A stretch of 9,193 nt of DNA, taken from NCBI GenBank assembly GCA_013812565.1, contig JACCTF010000614.1, positions 1 to 9,193 of the forward strand, written 5' to 3'. Every line of letters starts with the position of its first letter. Position 1 is the stretch's first letter. Both the position numbers and the translations under genes were made by a program. The notes beneath the pieces were generated by a model that made no database searches, was not told the DNA's origin, and saw nothing but the letters and a program-made list of their open reading frames with translations. The stretch is from Pyrinomonadaceae bacterium (GTDB lineage: Bacteria > Acidobacteriota > Blastocatellia > Pyrinomonadales > Pyrinomonadaceae). Positions 1 through 4,687 of this stretch are shown here, one piece after another.

Positions 1-177
1 ATCACCCAGGGCGGCGAACTCTCGGAAAGCTATTCGGTTGAAAACAACCACGAAGTGAAAATGACCAAAGCCGAACTCATCACGCTTATTGAAGAGGCCG
101 GCTTCGAAGCCATCGAACGCGACACTCTCTACAATATAAGAAAGGATGAGGCGTTTAACTTCCTTAAGACAGATTGA
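1..177 (+). CDS. C-terminal end of a radical SAM enzyme, possibly futalosine-pathway (MqnE/MqnC-like); 5' end outside window
   Basis: The reading frame is open from the first base and stops at TGA 175-177, giving 58 residues. The tail contains [18 protein letters not shown] followed by ERDTLYNIR. An 'x-L-I-x-x-A-G-x-x-P/A-x-x-R-D-T-L-Y' ending is typical of the C-termini of aminofutalosine synthase (MqnE) and dehypoxanthine futalosine cyclase (MqnC), radical SAM enzymes of the alternative menaquinone route. The catalytic CxxxCxxC cluster would lie upstream of the window, so the radical SAM domain itself cannot be seen. The segment just before the motif ([17 protein letters not shown]) lacks the usual 'AGA' turn of the family, which lowers confidence and prevents a choice between MqnE, MqnC or a relative. 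A strong terminator follows 23 bases after the stop, so this is the last gene of its transcript. Confidence 0.5.
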   Translation: MTQGGELSESYSVENNHEVKMTKAELITLIEEAGFEAIERDTLYNIRKDEAFNFLKTD

Positions 178-200
178 ACAGAGAAGAAGTCTTAAACCGT

Positions 201-238
201 GCAAGCCCTCGACTCCTGAATCGAGGGCTTGCCTTTTT
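201..238 (+). terminator. Intrinsic terminator after the first gene
   Basis: A perfect 12-bp stem (201-212 pairs with 221-232, GCAAGCCCTCGA against its complement) encloses an 8-base loop and is followed by CTTTTT (233-238). This is the classic rho-independent layout for plus-strand transcription. On the other strand the stem is flanked by a weaker T-rich stretch, so it may also help end the convergent minus-strand gene whose stop lies at 261. Confidence 0.92.
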
Positions 239-260
239 AACGATTGAGTTTATGTTGGAA

Positions 261-1355
261 TTACGAAGTCCTGACCGCCGCGCCGGTTGTCGGGGCCGCC
301 TTAGCCTGGCTCGGTTTTTGGCGCGCTTCATAGAGTTCTTCCACTCGCGTCTCATGTTTAGCGGTGTCGGTGGCGATCTCATCGAGAATCGCTGAGGTGG
401 TCGGGTCTGTGTACTGGATGCTTGAATACCATGCATCATTGACGCCGGTTTGGAGATCGCCGAGGGCGCGCTGCAAGATCGCTACATCATCGCTCGATTG
501 AAACCAACTCTTCAACGTCGCGTAGGCCCCGCTGGCCGCCGCTTGGAACGATTCTTTTTCGCCCAACTCGGCAAGTCGCCCCTCAAGCAGTTGGATGTGG
601 CGCAGCTTGGTGCTGTGGATTTCGCGGAAAACGCCGCGCGGTTCGGGGTCCGTGGCTTTGTCTGCATAATTCTCGAATGCTTCGGCCGCGTAGCGTTCGC
701 CGCGTATCGCGGTGTTGATAGCAGAAACAATTTCGCTCTTGCTTGATCCGCCCCACTGCTCGCCGAGCTTCCACCATTCCGCGGTGCGATCATTTTCATC
801 GGGAAGGGCGACGCCTTTGATGCCGAGGCTCAAGCCCAAACGACGAAGGATCGCGGTCGTGAAGATCGGCAAATCGCCGGGATGCCGTGAGGTAATAAGA
901 TTACCGTCCTCAACAAGCGGCTGATCGACGTAAACCGCGCCCGCGTTCTGCATGTCTTTACGGATCGCGCGGTAGCCTGTGGCCCGCTTGCCGCGCAACA
1001 GGTCGCCCTCGATCAAGACCTGCGGTCCGTGGCACACGGCAGCGACGAGTTTGTTTTGACGGAAGGCATCTTGCACAAAGCGCACCGTCTTCATGTTGAT
1101 TCGCATCTTGTCGGGAGCCATACCGCCGGGAATAATTACGGCGTCAAAGTCTTCGACACGCGCCTCAGTTGTGGTGGCGTCGGCTTTGACCGAAACCTTA
1201 CCTTGCTTACCTTTATACGTCTCGTTAGTGCGCGACCCGAGCACCACTACTTCTGCCCCCACGTTGCGTAGAGCGGTGTAAGGAATCTGAAATTCTACGT
1301 CCTCAACGTCATTCTCTATCAATATAGCAATCTGTTTAGCGTCTGTTGCCGCCAT
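261..1355 (-). CDS. DJ-1/PfpI-family protein fused to a C-terminal ferritin-like (DUF2383/PA2169-type) four-helix domain
   Basis: The protein has 364 residues. Residues about 8-178 form a DJ-1/PfpI (class I glutamine amidotransferase-like) domain: the acidic strand IENDVEDVEF near residue 13, IIPGGMAPD near 74, and the nucleophile elbow AVCHGPQ with Cys108-His109, then VEDGNLITSRHPGDLPIF (about 148-165), characteristic of the PfpI/YhbO branch. Members are stress proteins described as protease-, deglycase- or glyoxalase-like; the in vivo substrate here cannot be told. After a linker (DRTAEWWKLGEQWGG, about 189-203) comes a second part, about 207-345, predicted as four helices with GERYAAEAFENYA, FREIHSTKLRHIQLLEGRL and TDTAKHETRVEELYE. 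The spaced Glu and His residues suggest a ferritin-like fold with possible metal ligands. The tail is Ala/Pro/Lys-rich and there is no signal peptide, so it is likely cytoplasmic. The ATG start has GGAGGT 8 bases upstream. The fold of the second domain is inferred from its pattern only. Confidence 0.93.
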   Translation of the reverse strand: MAATDAKQIAILIENDVEDVEFQIPYTALRNVGAEVVVLGSRTNETYKGKQGKVSVKADATTTEARVEDFDAVIIPGGMAPDKMRINMKTVRFVQDAFRQNKLVAAVCHGPQVLIEGDLLRGKRATGYRAIRKDMQNAGAVYVDQPLVEDGNLITSRHPGDLPIFTTAILRRLGLSLGIKGVALPDENDRTAEWWKLGEQWGGSSKSEIVSAINTAIRGERYAAEAFENYADKATDPEPRGVFREIHSTKLRHIQLLEGRLAELGEKESFQAAASGAYATLKSWFQSSDDVAILQRALGDLQTGVNDAWYSSIQYTDPTTSAILDEIATDTAKHETRVEELYEARQKPSQAKAAPTTGAAVRTS

Positions 1356-1363
1356 GATGATGA

Positions 1364-1369
1364 ACCTCC
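1364..1369 (-). promoter_or_regulatory. Ribosome binding site of the PfpI-ferritin gene
   Basis: On the minus strand GGAGGT lies 8 bases before the ATG at 1355. It is a near-ideal Shine-Dalgarno sequence and fixes this start codon. Confidence 0.85.
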
Positions 1370-1378
1370 AGAGTTACC

Positions 1379-1409
1379 TTTATACTGTTTAGAATTACTG
1401 TTTAGAATT
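1379..1409 (-). promoter_or_regulatory. Possible promoter of the PfpI-ferritin gene, inside a tandem duplication
   Basis: On the minus strand TATAAA (1384 to 1379) is a plausible -10 box. The hexamer 17 bases upstream, TTCTAA (1407 to 1402), is only a weak -35 match (3 of 6). Transcription would begin near 1372, giving a very short leader that still includes the GGAGGT. The -35 position falls inside the duplicated 13-mer at 1384-1409. Assignment rests on spacing and one good box only. Confidence 0.3.
1384..1409. repeat. Perfect 13-bp tandem duplication
   Basis: ACTGTTTAGAATT occurs twice head to tail (1384-1396 and 1397-1409), without mismatches. It lies 29 to 54 bases upstream of the PfpI-ferritin start codon, in the expected promoter region. 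Confidence 0.9.
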
Positions 1410-1430
1410 TACACGGCGCAGGAAAGTCTT

Positions 1431-1509
1431 ACCACAAATGAACACCACCGTTCACGAATGAGCAATGCGAATTGATTTAAAGTGTGCTGATTCTCGGTTC
1501 ATTCGTGGC
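1431..1509. repeat. Inverted repeat with ATTCGTGG-type ends
   Basis: ACCACAAATGAAC (1431-1443) faces GTTCATTCGTGGC (1497-1509); 11 of 13 positions pair and both mismatches allow G-U pairing in RNA. A second, inner copy of the motif, CACGAATGA (1453-1461), also pairs with TCATTCGTG (1499-1507). Several copies of one short word in both orientations are typical of a dispersed intergenic repeat. Copy number in the genome cannot be seen from here. Confidence 0.6.
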
Positions 1510-1723
1510 TGGCTCCCTTCCCCGGCGTAAGTCCTATTGTTCTAACAATGCTATTGCGGTTGGTAGATCTCGCTGTGAGTCTTTAGCAACAAACACGTCG
1601 CAAGCACCATGCCAGTATCGGGTGCAGGGGTTAAACGCAAGGTAGTGGGACGGATTGAAAGCGGGGCCCGTAGTGCAAACCCGTACAGACACGAGGCCTT
1701 GCTGTTCGCTTACGTTACTTTGG

Positions 1724-1870
1724 ACAGATGTCAGATGCTAGATGTCAGTAATAAAGCAGAATTCAGAACTCAGAATTCAGAAAGCTTGGCAGACCGCATT
1801 CATGCTGAGTCCTGAGTCCTCGGATTCTCTATCTTTCACTGGCATCTGACATCTAGCATCTGACATCTGT
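1724..1870. repeat. Nested palindrome built from 7-bp tandem units (STRR/REP-like element)
   Basis: Outer arms 1724-1748 and 1846-1870 are perfect 25-bp inverted complements. Each arm is made of heptamers: units like CAGATGT at 1725-1748 and units like CTGACAT at 1839-1869. Just inside lie four heptamers of CAGAATT type (1757-1784), facing CTGAGTC units (1805-1818) and a degenerate CTCGGAT (1819-1825), which pair imperfectly with them. The central loop is about 20 bases. The right arm ends at 1870, with only one base before the lexA stop codon (1872-1874). Heptanucleotide tandem repeats (STRRs) are known from cyanobacteria; the resemblance is structural, not an identification. It could fold as a long hairpin in lexA mRNA and act as an end or stability structure, but there is no T-tract for classic termination. 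Confidence 0.9.
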
Positions 1871-1871
1871 T

Positions 1872-2495
1872 CTAGGAGACGGAGCGCAGCAGCCCGCGGA
1901 AGATGCCCTGTACGGCGACTTGCGCGGCAGGCAAGCGGATCGGCGCGAGGTTTGAGTTGGCCGGTCGTAATTCTACTTCGTTGGCATTACGATAAAGCCG
2001 TTTAAGCGTCGCTCGGCTGCCATCAATAAGCGCGACGACGATCTCGCCGTTGTATGCTTCTGTGCGGTTCTCGATGATTGCGATGTCGCCATCGCAAATA
2101 TGTTCGTCAATCATTGAATCGCCGGAAACCTTCAGCGCATAGATGTGCTCGGGGCGCACGCGGCCCAAGAGAAAACGCGGCACGCTGATGGTCTCAGCCG
2201 TTTCTTCCGTCTCAAGCGGATTGCCTGCTGCCACCCGACCGAGCAACGGCACCTGGCATGAAGCTTCGTCCGACGCTTCTTCGACCGGGACGCTTAAACC
2301 GAACGCGCCGTTTTCGCGGCGGCGCATCAAAAGGCCGCGTCGTTCGAGCGCTTCGATGTGTTTGGCGATGGTCGCCTTCGATGATACGCCGAAGTGACGC
2401 GCGACCTGCGCATATGAAGGTTCGTACCCGTGACGCTCCATGAAGCGTGTGATGTAGTCGAGAATTTCTTTCTGACGTTGGGTGCGGGGTTGCAT
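1872..2495 (-). CDS. lexA: LexA repressor, SOS regulator (S24 self-cleaving)
   Basis: The protein has 207 residues, close to the usual length (E. coli 202). The N-terminal winged-helix domain (about 1-68) begins QPRTQRQKEILDYI and has the HTH region PSYAQVARHFGVSSKATIAKHI. The C-terminal S24 domain contains the Ala90-Gly91 cleavage site within VPLLGRVAAGNPL, the nucleophile Ser127 in VSGDSMID, and the general-base Lys165 in RATLKRLYR; spacings match functional LexA. It represses DNA-damage genes as a dimer and cleaves itself when RecA filaments form on single-stranded DNA. ATG 2495 is preferred because the family begins at this point; the frame extends 11 codons further to a TTG at 2528. The Shine-Dalgarno (AAGAGG) lies about 15 bases from the ATG, which is long, so the start is not certain. 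No SOS box could be recognised upstream. Confidence 0.97.
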   Translation of the reverse strand: MQPRTQRQKEILDYITRFMERHGYEPSYAQVARHFGVSSKATIAKHIEALERRGLLMRRRENGAFGLSVPVEEASDEASCQVPLLGRVAAGNPLETEETAETISVPRFLLGRVRPEHIYALKVSGDSMIDEHICDGDIAIIENRTEAYNGEIVVALIDGSRATLKRLYRNANEVELRPANSNLAPIRLPAAQVAVQGIFRGLLRSVS

Positions 2496-2573
2496 AAGAT
2501 TTGCAGAATTCCTCTTCGACGAAAACAACTCGGAAGGCGCGCTTTGAAGTTCACCGCTGTCAGGCGCGGGCTG

Positions 2574-2602
2574 ATTCTAAAGTGGTGTTAAATAAGCGTC
2601 AA
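2574..2602 (-). promoter_or_regulatory. Sigma70-type promoter of lexA
   Basis: On the minus strand TTGACG (2602 to 2597) and TAGAAT (2579 to 2574) are separated by exactly 17 bases; each box matches the consensus in 5 of 6 positions. Transcription would start near 2567, giving a leader of about 70 bases before the ATG. Autoregulation by LexA would be expected for the family, but no clear operator palindrome overlaps these boxes. Confidence 0.65.
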
Positions 2603-2714
2603 GCTCTGGCCGCAGATCGAACAGTTTGGGCGGCGCGGCGGGTTGACCATGCCATGTCAAGAATGAGAGGATTTCGATCTTCAAACCACCAAACTTTATG
2701 GGGGCATATACAAG

Positions 2715-2936
2715 ATGGAGATCGATAGAAACAAGGTCATAACGCAGGAAGAACTGGGCGAGCCAGCGCCGATTGACCAAGTTGGGGGGCTTGTGGAAGC
2801 CGAGATGAAGCGTATCGAAGGGAGCGCTAAAGAGAGCGTCGCGCAAGGATTGCAGGACGAGGAACTAGAACGCGAGGGGCGACGTCTCAAGGAAGAAGGC
2901 AAGCGAGAAGTAGAAGAAGAGCGTCAGAAACAATAA
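2715..2936 (+). CDS. Small, highly charged hypothetical protein
   Basis: This ORF encodes 73 residues and starts at ATG 2715; a G-rich stretch (GGGG, 2701-2704) lies 10 bases upstream and is a poor Shine-Dalgarno. I do not recognise a family. The N-terminal half (MEIDRNKVITQEELGEPAP) is mixed. From residue about 28 on (EAEMKRIEGSAKESVAQG, then LQDEELEREGRRLKEEGKRE) it is dominated by Glu, Lys, Arg and Gln and is predicted to form one long helix or coiled coil, ending EEERQKQ. It has no cysteine, signal peptide or membrane segment. It stands alone, between divergent lexA and convergent tlpA. Overlapping minus-strand ORFs at 2577-2846 and 2696-2902 look like shadows. The sequence style is that of a real small protein, but coding is not proven. 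Confidence 0.5.
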   Translation: MEIDRNKVITQEELGEPAPIDQVGGLVEAEMKRIEGSAKESVAQGLQDEELEREGRRLKEEGKREVEEERQKQ

Positions 2937-3009
2937 GTGTGCTAGGAGCGCAGGAGCGGCGTTGCTGCCCCGTTACCTCTTAGCCCGGCCGCTTCAGCTT
3001 TTCCGCTGT

Positions 3010-3681
3010 TTACATCTTCAATGCTTGCTCGATTGCTTGACGCATCTTGGCCGGGGTTCGCCGCGGGTGATACCCGATGAAATGTTCAAGGACGCGGCCA
3101 TCGCGGGTAATCACAAGCGTCTGTGGGATCGACCCGTTGCCGCGCATCAACGACGCCGCCAAATCTCTTTCGGCCCATCCGATCTTGTAGTTGATCGCGA
3201 ACTCTTGTGCGAAGTCGCGCACCGTCTCGGCGTCATCCTGCAACGGGTCCACATCCAGCCCGATCACTTCTAAGCCCTGCGCTTGGTACTCTTTGCTTAG
3301 CTCGACGAGATGCGGAATCTCGTCGCGACACGGCGGACACCAGGTGGCCCACAAATCCAGCACCACGACTTTACCGGCATAATCCGATAATTTAAACGCC
3401 CCCCCGTCAAGCGCTTTGATCTCTACGCTCATAACACTCGCTGGCAAAGCGTTCGACGTTCCGCTTCCAGCCTTAACGCTCGCGCCGCCGTTGGCATTCA
3501 ATACCGGTTCAGCCTTTCCGCCGGCGACGTTCGTGGTCGGGTTCGTTTCGTTCACAGAACTACAACTCGGCATACCACCAGCTATCACCAAAGCGCCAAG
3601 GATAGAACCAAGTGCGGCGCGCAAGGCGAGTCTCATAGAAAGCCGCCCGTTTTGTGAACACAACTTTTTCGCAGAGGCCAT
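3010..3681 (-). CDS. Exported TlpA/ResA-family thioredoxin-like protein (putative lipoprotein)
   Basis: The protein has 223 residues. A basic N-terminus (MASAKKLCSQNGRLSMR) and hydrophobic segment LALRAALGSILGALVIAGG (about 18-36) form an export signal, with Cys40 in GMPSC as a possible lipidation site; -3 Met and -2 Pro make it a poor lipobox. A low-complexity Asn/Ala/Gly/Ser linker follows (about 41-82). The thioredoxin fold spans about 85-222: VVVLDLWATWCPPCRDEIPHL with redox pair Cys115-Cys118 (WCPPC), EVIGLDVDPLQDD, and the cis-proline loop SIPQTLVI (Pro186). This is the AhpC/TSA-Redoxin TlpA type, which reduces disulfides or helps cytochrome c maturation outside the cytoplasm; the partner cannot be told, since no ccm/res genes are adjacent. 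The start may instead be Met16 (3636), which leaves a more ordinary signal peptide; ATG 3681 has only a weak AAAGG 12 bases upstream. Confidence 0.93.
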   Translation of the reverse strand: MASAKKLCSQNGRLSMRLALRAALGSILGALVIAGGMPSCSSVNETNPTTNVAGGKAEPVLNANGGASVKAGSGTSNALPASVMSVEIKALDGGAFKLSDYAGKVVVLDLWATWCPPCRDEIPHLVELSKEYQAQGLEVIGLDVDPLQDDAETVRDFAQEFAINYKIGWAERDLAASLMRGNGSIPQTLVITRDGRVLEHFIGYHPRRTPAKMRQAIEQALKM

Positions 3682-3780
3682 ACGATTAAATCTACCTTTG
3701 ATCTTAGAAAGGATATATCTGCGCGAAGTAGATAACTTTATTTTGCGTCAGCGGTCAAGCGCTCTGCCTGAGCCATTCGG

Positions 3781-3809
3781 TTGTAAAACGAAGGTGGCAG
3801 GTTTATAGT
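3781..3809 (+). promoter_or_regulatory. Possible promoter for the 4010 ORF
   Basis: TTGTAA (3781-3786, 4 of 6 to the -35 consensus) and TATAGT (3804-3809, 5 of 6 to the -10 consensus) are exactly 17 bases apart on the plus strand. It would give a leader of about 190 bases before ATG 4010, which is long but without visible competing structure. Confidence 0.4.
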
Positions 3810-3995
3810 ATCCCCCAAAAGTTCCCACCAACAACGATCAGCAAACGGGGGCCAAAGAGCTTACCCGTTCATCAAGTGTCATTTGCTTTCGTGACTCTTG
3901 TTCGGCAGGCGGTATTGTCCAATTAATGTTGACCCCACAGCGATGATAGTTCGGCAATCACAACCCGCCCAGAAGTTGCGGAAAGAAGCAGCAGT

Positions 3996-4001
3996 GGAGG
4001 T
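3996..4001 (+). promoter_or_regulatory. Ribosome binding site of the 4010 ORF
   Basis: GGAGGT lies 8 bases upstream of ATG 4010. Such a strong Shine-Dalgarno decides this start and argues that the gene was functional, at least until recently. Confidence 0.85.
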
Positions 4002-4009
4002 ACACGGAT

Positions 4010-4639
4010 ATGAAACAGCTTTTTCAAGGCGGGAATGTCGATTGTTTTCTGAGCTTGCAGCGGTGCAAATTGATCCAAGAGCTTCAGGCGCTTGGGCCTA
4101 ACTACCTGCTTCGCATGAACGAAGAAGATTTGTGCGAACGCTTGATTTCTAAGTATTACCTGCAGTCCCCTCGTCTTAAACCAAACGATTCATACATCTA
4201 CAATGAGCCGACATCTGCGACGAACATGCCCAGAACTGATCGCAGTGACTCTTTGAGCAATGCCTCACTTGATCGAAGCAGTGAGTTCATCTGCCTCGCG
4301 GTGCCTTTCGAGGGTGATGCGAAGTCGTTTAGCTACCGGCCATCAGAGCACAACGGTGATTTACCAAGTGGTGAGGTTGTTGGCTCAAAAATTCTCTTAC
4401 ATCTCCAACTAACGGAAGCGCCGCAGGATAGAAGTCTTCAACACAATTTCAAACAGATTATCGAGCAGGTCGAAGATTGCCTACACGAGATTAAAGAGGA
4501 TGCGATAGATTACAACAACTCTCTGGAACCAACCATTTGCCGCAACTTAGCACAGATGAAGATAAATTTCCGCCCACCACACGAGCACGCATTTGTCAGC
4601 ACACGGCGAAGTCGTGCGGCGACGCAAGGCGCTCGCTGA
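4010..4639 (+). CDS. N-terminal module of a PD-(D/E)XK nuclease-like accessory family; effector domain missing, probable remnant
   Basis: The ORF encodes 209 residues. Recognisable landmarks are LLRMNEEDLCERLISKYYLQSP (about 29-50), the DRS element near 75-90, FICLAVPFEGDAKSFSYRPS (about 93-112), the SGEVVGSKILLHLQL strand region, and a helical stretch NFKQIIEQVEDCLHEIKEDAI ending DYNNSL. From memory this order (N-x-x-D-L, VPFxGD, FxYRPS, FNxxL) is the N-terminal half of a widespread family whose members then read 'RRRKLLAD…LG' and end in a nuclease-like domain with a TDILI…AECKFW core. That nuclease part is absent. After residue about 175 the sequence stops resembling the family, and the +1 frame at 4608-4667 reads EVVRRRKALADNLT before TAA 4668. 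This points to a frameshift or small insertion plus C-terminal loss. Base composition is more AT-rich than leuS or tlpA, consistent with acquisition. Family assignment is recalled, not searched. Confidence 0.7.
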   Translation: MKQLFQGGNVDCFLSLQRCKLIQELQALGPNYLLRMNEEDLCERLISKYYLQSPRLKPNDSYIYNEPTSATNMPRTDRSDSLSNASLDRSSEFICLAVPFEGDAKSFSYRPSEHNGDLPSGEVVGSKILLHLQLTEAPQDRSLQHNFKQIIEQVEDCLHEIKEDAIDYNNSLEPTICRNLAQMKINFRPPHEHAFVSTRRSRAATQGAR

Positions 4640-4654
4640 CAACTTAACGAGAGA

Positions 4655-4686
4655 AGAAAAGCCGCACTAACCGGTGCGGCTTTTCT
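4655..4686. terminator. Bidirectional intrinsic terminator between convergent genes
   Basis: A perfect 13-bp inverted repeat (AGAAAAGCCGCAC at 4655-4667 against 4674-4686) encloses a 6-base loop. The arms start with an A-run and end with a T-run, so the same hairpin works for both strands: the 4010 ORF from the left and leuS (stop 4688-4690) from the right. The out-of-frame stop TAA 4668-4670 sits in its loop. Confidence 0.93.
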
Positions 4687-4687
4687 C

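Larger units (their letters stand above)
1356..1871. other. 516-base intergenic region without a credible gene
   Basis: It lies between the divergent-facing start of the PfpI-ferritin gene and the 3' end of lexA. It contains the RBS and possible promoter of the former, the 13-bp tandem duplication, a dispersed-looking inverted repeat (1431-1509) and the heptamer-built palindrome (1724-1870). The 68-codon plus-strand ORF at 1609-1815 runs into the repeat array and shows no recognisable domain or RBS. Between about 1510 and 1720 I see nothing that can be named. Confidence 0.75.
3682..4009. other. 328-base divergent intergenic region
   Basis: It separates tlpA (minus) from the 4010 ORF (plus), so promoters for both should lie here. 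The only well-spaced pair found is TTGTAA/TATAGT at 3781-3809 (plus). For tlpA a TTGACC lies at 3758-3753 on the minus strand, but no good -10 follows at 17 bases. The rest holds a ribosome binding site at 3996-4001; no RNA gene or repeat is evident. Confidence 0.65.

Noticed and set aside
1609..1815. 68-codon plus-strand ORF in the gap upstream of lexA
   Set aside because: It runs into the heptamer repeats, has no ribosome binding site and no recognisable protein pattern; it is most likely chance.
2496..2528. Longer LexA starting at TTG 2528
   Set aside because: It would add 11 residues before the conserved family start, and an ATG exists at the usual place. It is not fully excluded because the ATG has a distant Shine-Dalgarno.
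2496..2620. Search for an SOS box (LexA operator) upstream of lexA
   Set aside because: No convincing palindrome of the known types (CTGT-N8-ACAG, GAAC-N4-GTTC, GTTC-N7-GTTC) was found near the promoter. The operator of this lineage may differ, so absence is not informative.
2577..2902. Minus-strand ORFs opposite the small charged ORF
   Set aside because: Their compositions are Ser/Pro/Leu/Arg-rich like shadow frames, and they have no motif or ribosome binding site; the plus-strand frame is more protein-like.
3734..3758. TTGACC on the minus strand as a tlpA promoter
   Set aside because: The hexamer 17 bases downstream is TTATCT, only 2 of 6 to the -10 consensus.
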